DNA from: Clostridiaceae bacterium
GTDB lineage: Bacteria > Bacillota > Clostridia > Oscillospirales > Acutalibacteraceae
Direction of reading: 5' to 3'
NCBI GenBank assembly: GCA_904501755.1
Contig: CAJGBV010000010.1
Location: forward strand, 1-64,000
DNA length: 64,000 nt
Of the stretch, positions 34,566 through 42,767 are shown one piece after another (within the stretch, counting starts at the first letter, position 1; each line of letters begins with the position of its first letter). The notes beneath the pieces were generated by a model. That model saw nothing but the letters and a program-made list of their open reading frames with translations. It did no database searches and had not been told where the DNA came from. The position numbers were made by a program, and so were the translations under genes.

Positions 34566-34880
34566 ATGTTTTGGTTTTCTAAAAGAAAGAAAAATCCTGT
34601 TCTTAACGAAATGGACGGAAGAGAAGTAAAATATGTAACAAGACGAAGCTATAAAGCCGACGGCTCCCCCGAGGAAATTATTGTGGGGCAGACAGGCAGA
34701 ATTGTGCTTATAGATAAGGAAATCCGTATCTTGTGCGGAGAAACCGATGTATTTAAGGGAGATGTAAACGCCTGTGAGTATTTCCGTCTTATGTCGGGTA
34801 ACGGAATTACTGTCACGGGTTTTAATAACGTTATTGAAAAAGAGGATCATATTACTGTTTACTATAAATATCACAGATAA
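34566..34880 (+). CDS. Uncharacterised small cytoplasmic protein
   Basis: A 104-residue protein with no recognised domain. It starts with a basic segment (FWFSKRKKN) and is predicted mostly beta (GREVKYVTRRSY, GQTGRIVLIDKEIRIL, HITVYYKYH), which suggests a small barrel or sheet, possibly a PilZ- or Tudor-like fold, though this is not shown by any motif. AGGTG precedes the ATG at 34566; an ATG two codons upstream is possible. It has its own promoter and ends at a bidirectional terminator. Confidence 0.7.
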   Translation: MFWFSKRKKNPVLNEMDGREVKYVTRRSYKADGSPEEIIVGQTGRIVLIDKEIRILCGETDVFKGDVNACEYFRLMSGNGITVTGFNNVIEKEDHITVYYKYHR

Positions 34881-34904
34881 AAGGCAGTCATAAGACTGCC
34901 TTTT
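34879..34904. terminator. Bidirectional terminator
   Basis: 11-bp perfect stem AAAAGGCAGTC with GACTGCCTTTT around ATAA, between the small hypothetical gene and the convergent M23 gene. Confidence 0.9.
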
Positions 34905-34905
34905 A

Positions 34906-35580
34906 TTACTGCAAATCAAAAAATTCTTCAGGGTTTATCTGTTTGCCGTTTTTGTAAACCTCGATATGAATATGCTCTTCATCACTACATTCATTAGTAA
35001 CGGTGCCAACCTGTCCTATAACATATCCTGCCTCTACTGTGTCCCCTACTGCTACTCCAATATCCTTAATACCACAGTACCTGACCGTTACGGTATTGCC
35101 GTGGTCAATGGTTATAACATTTCCAAGCACAGTGTTTTCCTCAACAGATAAAACACTTCCGTTTCCCGCACTGATAACATCGGTTGTGCTCTGGGGCTTT
35201 ATATCTGTGCCTGTATGAAGACGCATATCATTAAAGGTGTTGCTGTACTGAAGATGTTCACTATCATAGCTTTTTATAATCTCACCATTTAAGGGAAGCA
35301 TAAAAAAGGTAGCAACGCCCTCATTATCTACAGGCTCTGTTTCTTCTTCGGCTAAAGATTGTTCAGACGAGCCGTTATTCTCATTTTCCTCAACGGGAAA
35401 GGAGTCCGGCTCTTCGGGAACACTTTCCTGAATACTGCTGTTTTGCTCAGGTTCTACAGGGTTTACTGCATCAAGGGCTGAATACACTGCCATTCCCATA
35501 GCCGCCATACAAACCGCAAGAACAAGATAAAAACCTTTTCCAAGCAAAAAGGTGGATAATTTGGTTTTATAAAATTTCAT
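34906..35580 (-). CDS. Membrane-anchored M23 (LytM) peptidase, SpoIIQ-like
   Basis: The ATG at 35578-35580 follows GGAG. Residues about 15-35 are a membrane anchor (YLVLAVCMAAMGMAVYSAL). An acidic Ser/Glu-rich linker leads to an M23 domain with RLHTGTDI and HIHIE, the latter being the zinc-binding HxH; the fold ends with GKQINPEEFF. The zinc ligands His, Asp and HxH appear intact, so it may be an active endopeptidase. The layout (anchor, linker, short M23) resembles SpoIIQ, the forespore peptidase of spore-formers, some of which keep their zinc site. The SpoIIQ identity is inferred from architecture only. Confidence 0.82.
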   Translation of the reverse strand: MKFYKTKLSTFLLGKGFYLVLAVCMAAMGMAVYSALDAVNPVEPEQNSSIQESVPEEPDSFPVEENENNGSSEQSLAEEETEPVDNEGVATFFMLPLNGEIIKSYDSEHLQYSNTFNDMRLHTGTDIKPQSTTDVISAGNGSVLSVEENTVLGNVITIDHGNTVTVRYCGIKDIGVAVGDTVEAGYVIGQVGTVTNECSDEEHIHIEVYKNGKQINPEEFFDLQ

Positions 35581-35621
35581 ATTCGTCACTCCAAAGTGTA
35601 ATTTTTTATGCACTTTTAGTT

Positions 35622-35637
35622 TTGACGAATTCATCAA
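35622..35637. promoter_or_regulatory. Near-palindrome upstream of the M23 gene
   Basis: TTGACGAATTCATCAA is an inverted repeat with a 14 of 16 match. It lies about 40 bp upstream of the M23 start codon and could be a regulator site. No promoter with normal spacing was found with confidence. Confidence 0.3.
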
Positions 35638-35689
35638 TTATATTCACATTAAAAATTCAAAATGTGTTCATATTCATTTAAAATTTAGC

Positions 35690-35820
35690 CTTTAAAATAT
35701 GGTCGTACAATAAAGAAAGCCGCATACTTTATGTACAGTTTTCCTTTCGGAAAATTTATCTCCTCAAACCCCTTAAAAGATAAATACCCAAGCTCTACGC
35801 TTGGGTATTTATCTTTTTTT
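35690..35820 (+). ncRNA. Candidate small RNA with terminator
   Basis: No protein frame is present. A weak promoter TTCAAA-17-TAAAAT precedes it. The RNA could fold into a stem GUAC...GUAC near 35703-35733, a hairpin UUUUCC-UUUC-GGAAAA near 35737-35752, then a C-rich single-stranded part (CUCCUC, ACCCC) and finally the strong stem AAAAGATAAATACCCAAGC (35775-35793 with 35799-35817) ending in T7. C-rich single-stranded segments next to a terminator are typical of sRNAs that pair with ribosome sites, but this is inference. It could also be a terminator of antisense transcription. The region between it and the tRNA genes holds only repeats. Confidence 0.45.
35775..35820. terminator. Strong intrinsic terminator
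   Basis: 19-bp perfect inverted repeat around TCTAC with T-run on the plus strand and A-run on the other. Alternative pairing TTTATCT/AGATAAA exists upstream. Confidence 0.8.
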
Positions 35821-35871
35821 ATAAAAATGGAAAAATCCATTGAAAGTATTCGCTTTGCAAATATGATGTTT

Positions 35872-35957
35872 ACTAATAAACATTAGCGAAGCGACATCAT
35901 TAGGCGAAGCCGTCATCATTAGTGAAATGACATCTTTTGCCGAAGGCAAACATCATT
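35872..35957. repeat. Mini-hairpin repeats with CATCATT spacers
   Basis: Units of CATCATT followed by a short hairpin with GAAG or GAAA loops (GCGAAGC, GGCGAAGCC, AGTGAAATGA, TGCCGAAGGCA) recur four times between the sRNA terminator and the tRNA terminator. The GCGAAGC mini-hairpin is known to be unusually stable in DNA. Confidence 0.7.
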
Positions 35958-35988
35958 AAAAAAAGCACTTCTTACGAAGTGCTTTTTT
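35958..35988 (-). terminator. Terminator of the tRNA pair
   Basis: Minus strand GCACTTC-GTAA-GAAGTGC hairpin followed by seven T, directly after the tRNA-Glu CCA end. Confidence 0.92.
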
Positions 35989-35990
35989 CT

Positions 35991-36066
35991 TGGTGACCCG
36001 GACGAGATTCGAACTCGTGTTACCGCCGTGAAAGGGCGGTGTCTTAGGCCTCTTGACCACCGGGCC
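35991..36066 (-). tRNA. tRNA-Glu (anticodon TTC)
   Basis: Minus strand cloverleaf with acceptor GGCCCGG pairing CCGGGTC, T-loop GTTCGAATC and anticodon loop CCTTTCACG. A 3' CCA is encoded. It lies two bases after tRNA-Met on the same transcript. Confidence 0.95.
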
Positions 36067-36068
36067 GT

Positions 36069-36145
36069 TGGTGGCGATAGTGGGACTTGAACCTACGACA
36101 CCGCGGGTATGAACCGCGTGCTCTAGCCAACTGAGCTATATCGCC
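36069..36145 (-). tRNA. tRNA-Met (anticodon CAT)
   Basis: Minus strand cloverleaf with acceptor GGCGATA pairing TATCGCC, T-loop GTTCAAGTC and anticodon CAT in GGTTCATACCC, and an encoded CCA. Elongator methionine is the simplest reading; a CAT-bearing isoleucine tRNA (modified) is the alternative. It is transcribed before tRNA-Glu. Confidence 0.93.
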
Positions 36146-36175
36146 ATTTGAAGTGCCACATCGCGTGACCTTGAC

Positions 36176-36204
36176 ATTATAGCAACTCCGTGTTAGTTTG
36201 TCAA
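36176..36204 (-). promoter_or_regulatory. Promoter of the tRNA-Met/tRNA-Glu unit
   Basis: Minus strand TTGACA (36199-36204), 17-bp spacer, TATAAT (36176-36181), both consensus. Confidence 0.9.
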
Positions 36205-36255
36205 GCATTTTTTTAAAAAATCTTCCTTTACGCTTACAATTATCATAAATTTTTC

Positions 36256-36284
36256 TTGATTATATCTTATATATAATGTATACT
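36256..36284 (+). promoter_or_regulatory. Promoter of the Gld-type transporter operon
   Basis: TTGATT (36256-36261), 17-bp spacer, TATACT (36279-36284), about 90 bp before the first gene. Confidence 0.65.
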
Positions 36285-36308
36285 GTAATCTGTATGAATT
36301 TATAGTTT

Positions 36309-36340
36309 GTTTACAACTTTATAATCTTTATGGTGTAAAC
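36309..36340. promoter_or_regulatory. Inverted repeat GTTTACA-N18-TGTAAAC
   Basis: GTTTACA (36309-36315) and TGTAAAC (36334-36340) flank a TATAAT; the arms extend outward as TATAGTTT and ACTATA. It lies in the leader of the transporter operon and could be a regulator site or a hairpin. Confidence 0.35.
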
Positions 36341-36376
36341 TATAAAGGCTTAACAAACAACAAAGGAGTGTTTTAA

Positions 36377-37405
36377 ATGATTGAAGTATCATCTCTCAGC
36401 AAAAGATATGGTAACCATCTTGCTGTAAAAAATGCAAACTTCAGCATTAAAAAGGGTGAGGTTGTGGGCTTCCTCGGACCTAACGGTGCCGGTAAATCCA
36501 CAATTATGAATATCCTTACAGGCTATCTTTCTCTGACTCAGGGCAAGGTTGAGATTGACGGCTTTGATATTATGACTGACCCCGAGCTTGCAAAGAAAAG
36601 AATAGGCTATTTGCCTGAAATTCCACCCCTTTATCTTGATATGACGGTAAGAGAATATCTTTACTTTATCTATGACCTTAAAAAAGTAAAGTTTCCAAAG
36701 GAGCCTCATATTGATGAGATTATCCGACTTGTAAGAATTGTCGAGGTTGAGGAAAGACTTATTAAAAATCTTTCAAAGGGTTACAGACAGCGTGTAGGTA
36801 TCGCGGCTGCACTTGTGGGCAATCCCGATGTGCTCATTCTGGACGAGCCAACGGTTGGTCTTGATCCCAAGCAGATAATTGAAATCAGAGATCTTATTAC
36901 AAAGCTTGGAAGAAATCATACCATTATTCTTTCCTCTCATATTCTTTCTGAGGTTCAGGCGGTATGTAAGCGAGTAATTATTATTAATAAAGGACATATA
37001 ATTGCCGACGACACCCCTGAAAATCTGTCAAAGGCGCTCTCCAGCGACCATTCTCTTGTCGCAAGGGTTATTGGTAAGAGCGAAGATGTAGAGGCAGCTA
37101 TAAACAGTGTACGAAATGTTTATAGTATAGAATGTCTTGGTGAGTTTGAAGCAGGAAGCAAGGACTACAGAATTGTTCCTGAGGGCAACGCGGATATACG
37201 AGGAGAGCTTATTAAACGTCTTGCAGAAAAGAATAAGCTAACCCTTTTATCCCTTACCAGTAATGAACTTACTCTTGAGCAGATATTCCTTCGCCTTACA
37301 GGTGAGGATGATATGGGTGTTTACTTTGGTAATACCGATACAGCCCAAGAGGAGCAGCCTGAAGAAATTTCTGAAATCACAGAAGAAAGCGAGGAGGAAA
37401 ACTAA
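36377..37405 (+). CDS. ABC transporter ATP-binding protein (GldA-like)
   Basis: The 342-residue protein has Walker A GPNGAGKST, a Q-loop near YLPEIPPLY, the signature NLSKGYRQR (a common variant of LSGGQ), Walker B VLILDEPT and the switch His SSHILSEV. The C-terminal extension of about 100 residues ends in an acidic tail. AAAGGAG precedes the ATG. With the following permease, a GldG-like protein and a DUF4340 protein it forms the GldA-GldF-GldG-type cluster. Outside gliding bacteria this cluster's substrate is unknown. Confidence 0.9.
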   Translation: MIEVSSLSKRYGNHLAVKNANFSIKKGEVVGFLGPNGAGKSTIMNILTGYLSLTQGKVEIDGFDIMTDPELAKKRIGYLPEIPPLYLDMTVREYLYFIYDLKKVKFPKEPHIDEIIRLVRIVEVEERLIKNLSKGYRQRVGIAAALVGNPDVLILDEPTVGLDPKQIIEIRDLITKLGRNHTIILSSHILSEVQAVCKRVIIINKGHIIADDTPENLSKALSSDHSLVARVIGKSEDVEAAINSVRNVYSIECLGEFEAGSKDYRIVPEGNADIRGELIKRLAEKNKLTLLSLTSNELTLEQIFLRLTGEDDMGVYFGNTDTAQEEQPEEISEITEESEEEN

Positions 37406-38109
37406 TGATTGCTATATATAAAAGAGAGATGAAGTCATATTTTACTTCTCTTATAACCTATTTCTTCTTTGCCGTTTTCTTTGCGGTGCAGGGACTTCTT
37501 TTCAGCTTCCTTTATGAAAACGGAAGCACCTCTGTATTTGCAATCCCATTTGCATATCCTATGTATCTTACCGTATTCCTTATCCCTCTTCTTACAATGA
37601 GAACCATAAGCGAGGATAAGCGTCAGAAGGTTGACCAGGTTCTTCTTACAGCACCTGTTTCGGTAACAAGCGTAGTTCTCGGCAAATTTTTTGCCTGTCT
37701 TAGCGTTTATGCAATAGCTATTTCCCCCTTATTTATCTATCAGATAATTGTAGCATATTTTTCTGCAGTAAACTGGCTTTTGTTTGTTTATGCTATTTTA
37801 GGCACAATGCTTCTTGGTGCTACCCTCGTTGCCTGCGGTATTTTCATTTCCTCTCTTACCGAGAGTACCGCCCTTGCCGCAGTTCTTACTATAGGCGTAA
37901 ATATTGTGCTTATGTTTATTAACTCTATCATTTCTATGACAGGTATTGAGTGGCTTTCTGAAATAACCGATGCCGTTGCTCTTATGGACAGATATTCTGC
38001 ATTTGCCGACGGTGTATTTAGTATTCCCGATATTATTTACTACCTCTCCTATATTGTAGTATTTATATTCCTTACAGTCAGAAGCGTTGAAAAACGCAGA
38101 TGGGCTTAA
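37405..38109 (+). CDS. ABC-2 transporter permease (GldF-like)
   Basis: A 234-residue protein with about six membrane segments. The N-terminus (IAIYKREMKSYFTSLITY) and the following LTAPVSVTSVVLGKFFACL loop are typical of the ABC-2/GldF permeases. Its ATG overlaps the preceding gene's stop by one base, so translation is coupled. It would be the membrane half of the transporter whose ATPase is encoded just upstream. Confidence 0.88.
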   Translation: MIAIYKREMKSYFTSLITYFFFAVFFAVQGLLFSFLYENGSTSVFAIPFAYPMYLTVFLIPLLTMRTISEDKRQKVDQVLLTAPVSVTSVVLGKFFACLSVYAIAISPLFIYQIIVAYFSAVNWLLFVYAILGTMLLGATLVACGIFISSLTESTALAAVLTIGVNIVLMFINSIISMTGIEWLSEITDAVALMDRYSAFADGVFSIPDIIYYLSYIVVFIFLTVRSVEKRRWA

Positions 38110-38125
38110 AAAAGGAGGCTTTACA

Positions 38126-39766
38126 ATGAACGAAAATTTCAAAAACATACTGAATTCCGTGCTTTCCTTCTTCCCCCGTCTTTTTAAGACTGTTTTCGGA
38201 AGCAAAAGCGAAAAGGTTAAAAACAAGCATCTCTTTAAACGCGGCGGCTATGCCGTAGCTATTATTGCTCTTGTTATTGCGGTTGCAATAATACTTAATG
38301 TTCTTGTGGGACTTCTTGCAAATCGTGTTACCCTTGAGTATGATATGACCAGCGAGAAGAGAAATTCCATAAGCGAAGAAAATGCAGAGTATATTAAAAC
38401 AGTTGAAAAAGATGTAACCGTTTATGTACTCTCCCCCTCTGCCGAGGAATATTACGGCGGCGGTATGGCACAGGCGGCACAGGCAAGTATGTTCTATGCC
38501 AACACAAGCGAATATTATGTGCAGACCACCGTTCTTTTAGAGCAGTATGAAAAGCTTAATTCTAAAATCAATATTGAATATATTGACCCTAATGGTACAG
38601 AAGTTGGTGCTATTGTTTCAAAATATGGTGTCAACTATTCCTATGGTGATATACTTGTAACCTGTAACTTTGAGCATGAGGGCAACAAGTTTGAAAACGA
38701 CCGCAGTCTTACCCTTGCAGATGTATATACCTTTGAGGAAAATACCGAGTATGCCGCAATGGGTGTTACAATGTACGAAATAAATGGTAGCTGTCTTGAA
38801 ACAAGCCTTACCAGTGCTATTGCCGCCGTAACAAGCACCGAATCCCTTAATGTAGGTATTGTTACCTCACACAGCAGCAGCGGTATTTATGACTATTACA
38901 AAAAGCTTCTCCAGATGAACAACTTTGAGGTAACCGAAATTACCGATACGCTTATTACCTCTATTTCTTCTGATTTTGATGCTATTGTTATTGCTGCGCC
39001 AAATAAAGATTTCGCAAAAGAAGAGCTTACTGCAATAAGTAAATATCTTGAAAATGACGGAAACCTTGGTAAAAACCTTATTTTCTATGGTGACTCCTCA
39101 TATCAGTCTCTGCCTAACCTTTATAATTTCCTTGCAGAGTGGGGTATTACTGTTGAAGAAGGTATTGTTTTCGAAACCTCCGATAATTTCAGAGGCGTCG
39201 ACTATTCCATATATATAAGCCTTTCTGCAACAAGCGATTTCGATTTCCTTGGAGCAGGTGACTACTATGCCAGCGGTTATAATATCGCTATGCGTGAAAC
39301 AGGAAGCGGATATTCGGGCAGAGAAACACAGACCGTTCTTACCACCAACGGAACAAGCGTTGTAGTTCCTGTTGATACAGATAACAGTGTTGCTCCAAAC
39401 AGTGCTCTTGAAAAGAGAAAGCTGGCATCCTGTATTCTGTCAAAGGAATCCGAATTTGTTAACAATATCGCTGTTCAGAGCAATGTAATAGCATTCTCAA
39501 GTATCGACTTCATTTCCGAAACCTATGCTTTAAGCTATGGTTCTGTAATGGATTACGATTCACTTAATGTTGATATACTCCGCAGTATTACGGGAATTGA
39601 TGAAGCTGCTATTGTATTTGATGTAAAAACCCTTGATGCAACAAGTGAGCTGTATGTTGTTTCCAGCGCATCTGCAAAGGTAATGAGAGTTATATTTGCA
39701 GCAATCATTCCTGTAGGAATTCTCGTACTTGCTTTCGTTATATTCTTCAGAAGGAGAAATAAGTAA
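38126..39766 (+). CDS. GldG-like ABC transporter auxiliary membrane protein
   Basis: Start ATG at 38126 with AAAGGAGG upstream. The 546-residue product has a membrane helix near residues 45-65 (AIIALVIAVAIILNVLVGLL), a long extracytoplasmic region (GldG/ABC-type auxiliary, with the YDMTSEKRNSIS segment typical of the family) and a C-terminal membrane helix followed by RRRNK. It probably projects outside the membrane and assists GldA-GldF. Function outside Bacteroidota gliding is not established. Confidence 0.87.
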   Translation: MNENFKNILNSVLSFFPRLFKTVFGSKSEKVKNKHLFKRGGYAVAIIALVIAVAIILNVLVGLLANRVTLEYDMTSEKRNSISEENAEYIKTVEKDVTVYVLSPSAEEYYGGGMAQAAQASMFYANTSEYYVQTTVLLEQYEKLNSKINIEYIDPNGTEVGAIVSKYGVNYSYGDILVTCNFEHEGNKFENDRSLTLADVYTFEENTEYAAMGVTMYEINGSCLETSLTSAIAAVTSTESLNVGIVTSHSSSGIYDYYKKLLQMNNFEVTEITDTLITSISSDFDAIVIAAPNKDFAKEELTAISKYLENDGNLGKNLIFYGDSSYQSLPNLYNFLAEWGITVEEGIVFETSDNFRGVDYSIYISLSATSDFDFLGAGDYYASGYNIAMRETGSGYSGRETQTVLTTNGTSVVVPVDTDNSVAPNSALEKRKLASCILSKESEFVNNIAVQSNVIAFSSIDFISETYALSYGSVMDYDSLNVDILRSITGIDEAAIVFDVKTLDATSELYVVSSASAKVMRVIFAAIIPVGILVLAFVIFFRRRNK

Positions 39767-41304
39767 TGGAAGAAAATAACAAGAATGAAATAATAGAGGA
39801 GCAGGTAAATAACGAGGAGCAGTCCACCATATTTGCCGCTCCCGAACAGCATACCGATAAAGGTAAAAAGAGCCAAAACCCTCTTCTCAAAAAGATAATT
39901 GCCGCCCTACTTTGCGTAGCACTTCTCGCAGGTGCCACTTTTGCGGTGGTAAAGCTTATTCCCGAAAAAGAGCCTGAGGATGTCAACATTAATCAGAGTT
40001 ATCAGGTATTAAATGTAGACCCTGCTCAGATTACCAAAATAACCATTGAGCACGAAAAAGGAAAAATGGTTATTACCTCAGCAATGGTGGAAAACGATGA
40101 AAAGGAGCTTACACAGGTATGGAGTCTTGAGGGCTATGATAATTCTCTTATTGACCAGACCTCCCTTTCACAGATAGCTTCTTATGCTGCCGCCATTTCC
40201 GCTTTTGGCGAATATGATGATGACGGAACTGTGGATTACGGCATAAATCAGCCGAAAATCAAGGTTACCGTTGAGGGTACGGCAGGTGACCCCTATACTA
40301 TAACTGTAGGAAATGAAACAGCAGACGGCACATATTCTTATGTTAAGGTATCCTCTGCTCCCGATAAAATCTATCTTGTAAATGCAGGTACTATGTCAGG
40401 CTTTATAGTAGAGCCTTTAGAGCTTGCAATAAGCACCGCAATTCCAAAGATTGAGAAAAACGACGATAATGCAGGTTATTTCGATTCAGACGGTGCACTT
40501 TCCACCTTTGATACTCTCACAATTTCGGGCACACGCTTTGAAAAGAAGCTTGTGTTCAAGCCTAATAAAGACGGAGCATTCAGTGATTATGCAACCTATA
40601 TCTGCACTTCACCTTTAATGAGGGTTGCTCAGGGCGTTGAGGATGTAATGGAAATCTTCAAAAGCGGTGTTTCGGCATCAGGCGTTGTTTCCTTTGACCA
40701 GTCTGCTGAAAAGCTAAAGCAGTTCGGACTTGATAACCCCGAATGGATTATTACCATTAGTGTTGCAGGTCAGGAATACACCTACCGCATAACACCTTCT
40801 GATAATACCTATACCGAATACTTCGTAGCCTCCTCTACCGATAGAATGATAAGAACCGTAACCATTTCTAATTTGGAATTCATTTCAAATGAGGAAAAGG
40901 ATTTCTATCTTGGCTTTATGGCTCTTGAGTCTATAAAGGAGATAAGTGAGTTCAGCCTGTCGGGTGACATTAATACCAGCTTTATTCTAAGTTATGACGA
41001 GGATAATGAGGTATATATTGTTAAAAATGGCGATAAAGATGTTATTGGAACAGATTTCCAGAACTTCTATGCTGAGTTTATTCAGATAACCGCTATTGAT
41101 TATAATACCGTAAGCACCTCCGAAAAGCCGTCGCTTACACTGACGATAAAGCATAACAACTCAAATGAGGATACCGTCCTCACCTTCACAAAAATAAGTG
41201 ATACCCGTTATCAGTACACTTCGGGCGGTAATGCAATGGGACAGATTCCCGCAACCTCTTATGATAGACTGTTACGGCTTATAGAAAAACTTATTCCTGC
41301 ATGA
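39766..41304 (+). CDS. DUF4340 membrane protein
   Basis: A 512-residue protein with an acidic N-terminal stretch, one membrane helix near residues 43-65 (IIAALLCVALLAGATFAVV) and a large extracytoplasmic part with two to three similar beta-rich segments (YQVLNVDPAQITKITIEH, DYGINQPKIKVTVEG). DUF4340 proteins commonly follow GldG genes. ATG overlaps the GldG-like stop by one base. It completes the four-gene unit, ended by a strong terminator. Confidence 0.87.
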   Translation: MEENNKNEIIEEQVNNEEQSTIFAAPEQHTDKGKKSQNPLLKKIIAALLCVALLAGATFAVVKLIPEKEPEDVNINQSYQVLNVDPAQITKITIEHEKGKMVITSAMVENDEKELTQVWSLEGYDNSLIDQTSLSQIASYAAAISAFGEYDDDGTVDYGINQPKIKVTVEGTAGDPYTITVGNETADGTYSYVKVSSAPDKIYLVNAGTMSGFIVEPLELAISTAIPKIEKNDDNAGYFDSDGALSTFDTLTISGTRFEKKLVFKPNKDGAFSDYATYICTSPLMRVAQGVEDVMEIFKSGVSASGVVSFDQSAEKLKQFGLDNPEWIITISVAGQEYTYRITPSDNTYTEYFVASSTDRMIRTVTISNLEFISNEEKDFYLGFMALESIKEISEFSLSGDINTSFILSYDEDNEVYIVKNGDKDVIGTDFQNFYAEFIQITAIDYNTVSTSEKPSLTLTIKHNNSNEDTVLTFTKISDTRYQYTSGGNAMGQIPATSYDRLLRLIEKLIPA

Positions 41305-41326
41305 TTTTTTGTGGGATAACAAACAA

Positions 41327-41364
41327 AAAAGACACGGTAACGCGTTAACGTTACCGTGTCTTTT
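41327..41364. terminator. Bidirectional terminator
   Basis: 16-bp inverted repeat (41327-41342 with 41349-41364) with a CGTTAA loop and A/T tracts on both sides, between the Gld-type operon and the convergent lipoprotein gene. Confidence 0.9.
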
Positions 41365-41418
41365 AACATATTAAACCGCAATAATTTACTTTTTATGCGT
41401 TTTGTTCCTATCTGACTT

Positions 41419-41808
41419 TTATACTATTATCATTTTTGAACCGTCTTTATAAACAGCGATATAGTCGTGATGCTTATATTCACCGTTTTGTGTTTTACTT
41501 ATCTTTCTTGAATACAAATAACAGGGGTTACCCTCATGGGTTGAGTCCTTAACATATTCATATTTTACATAACAATCAAGCTCTTCTAAATAGTCACCGA
41601 ACACTATAATTAAATTCTTATTTGCTATGGTATGCCCGATTTCCGACTGAGCATAAGGGTTGCCCTCTTCAACCTCGGAATACTGTGAGTCTATACCTGC
41701 ATCAATATCGTCACCCTCGTCAAAATCAGCGGGATTAACCTTTTTTGAACAGGCACAAAGGGTAAATATAAGTACAAATATACAAAGTATTGCAATAATT
41801 CTTTTCAT
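41419..41808 (-). CDS. Uncharacterised lipoprotein
   Basis: A 129-residue product with a lipoprotein signal ending in the lipobox TLCAC. The mature part is acidic near the start (ADFDEGDDIDAGIDS), then strand-rich with several Tyr and Lys (CYVKYEYVKDST, YKHHDYIAVYKDG). No family recognised. It is probably a surface lipoprotein. AAGGAG precedes the ATG. It is monocistronic, with its own promoter. Confidence 0.75.
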   Translation of the reverse strand: MKRIIAILCIFVLIFTLCACSKKVNPADFDEGDDIDAGIDSQYSEVEEGNPYAQSEIGHTIANKNLIIVFGDYLEELDCYVKYEYVKDSTHEGNPCYLYSRKISKTQNGEYKHHDYIAVYKDGSKMIIV

Positions 41809-41837
41809 AGGAAATCTCCTTTTGTTTTCATATTATA

Positions 41838-41866
41838 TATATAACATACCATTGTTAAAAATTCAA
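41838..41866 (-). promoter_or_regulatory. Promoter of the lipoprotein gene
   Basis: Minus strand TTGAAT (41861-41866), 17-bp spacer, TATATA (41838-41843). Confidence 0.5.
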
Positions 41867-41890
41867 GCAAATAAAATTACATTTAAGTAA

Positions 41891-41919
41891 TTGTATTTTT
41901 AACATTTTTGTGATACAAT
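41891..41919 (+). promoter_or_regulatory. Promoter of rsmI
   Basis: TTGTAT (41891-41896), 17-bp spacer, TACAAT (41914-41919), about 30 bp before the ATG. Confidence 0.6.
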
Positions 41920-41948
41920 AAACTGATGTATTATTGAGGAGGGGAAAA

Positions 41949-42767
41949 ATGGCAGGAAAGCTTTATCTTGTAGGAACACCGATTGGCAATCTGGGTGATT
42001 TATCCCAGCGTGCTGCCGATACTCTAAGTAATGTTGATTTTATCGCCGCCGAGGATACAAGAGTAACCGTAAAATTGCTTAATCATCTCGGTATTAAAAA
42101 GCCTATGCTTTCTTATTATGAGCATAATAAGAGAGAGAGGGGCGGTGAAATTATAGAGCGAATTCTGTCAGGTCAATCCTGTGCCCTTGTTACAGATGCC
42201 GGTATGCCTGCTATTTCCGACCCCGGTGAAGATATGGTAAGACTCGCCCACGAAAGCGGTATTACTGTCGAGTCGGTTCCCGGCCCCAGTGCTGTGGTTA
42301 CGGCTCTTGCTATGTCGGGTATGCCTTCGGGAAGATTTACCTTTGAGGGCTTTTTGACTATGAATAAGCCGGGAAGAAAAGCCCATTTAAATGAAATTAA
42401 AAACGAAAAACGGACTATGATTTTTTATGAAGCCCCCCACAAGCTTCTTGCTACCCTTAAGGATATGCTGTCGGTTTTCGGGGAGAGGCAAATTGCTCTT
42501 GTCCGTGAGCTGACAAAAATTCACGAAGAGGTTATACACACCTCTTTAAGCGAGGCAGTAGAAAGATATACAGCCACCGCACCAAAGGGTGAATTTGTAC
42601 TTATAATAAGCGGTGCAAAAGAACAAACCGCTGTTTATTCTTTAGAAGAAGCAATTACTATGGCAAAGCAGTTTTGCCAAAAGGGTGAGTCCGCCTCTTC
42701 TGCGGCAAAAATGGCTGCTGAAATAACAGGTCTTAAAAAAGGCGATATTTATAAAGGGATGAATTAA
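41949..42767 (+). CDS. rsmI: 16S rRNA (cytidine(1402)-2'-O)-methyltransferase
   Basis: The 272-residue protein has the tetrapyrrole methylase-type fold of RsmI: LYLVGTPIGNLGDLSQRA, IAAEDTRVT, SYYEHNKRE and TDAGMPAISDPGEDMVR. It methylates C1402 of 16S rRNA in the decoding centre. The ATG at 41949 follows GAGGAGG; the frame could extend further but that site fits. The next gene follows immediately, so the two may be co-transcribed. Confidence 0.93.
   Translation: MAGKLYLVGTPIGNLGDLSQRAADTLSNVDFIAAEDTRVTVKLLNHLGIKKPMLSYYEHNKRERGGEIIERILSGQSCALVTDAGMPAISDPGEDMVRLAHESGITVESVPGPSAVVTALAMSGMPSGRFTFEGFLTMNKPGRKAHLNEIKNEKRTMIFYEAPHKLLATLKDMLSVFGERQIALVRELTKIHEEVIHTSLSEAVERYTATAPKGEFVLIISGAKEQTAVYSLEEAITMAKQFCQKGESASSAAKMAAEITGLKKGDIYKGMN

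Noticed and set aside
35581..35700. Sigma-F or sigma-G promoter for the M23 gene
   Set aside because: GCATA and GAATA elements are present but no matching -10 with correct spacing was found; not claimed despite the SpoIIQ-like architecture.
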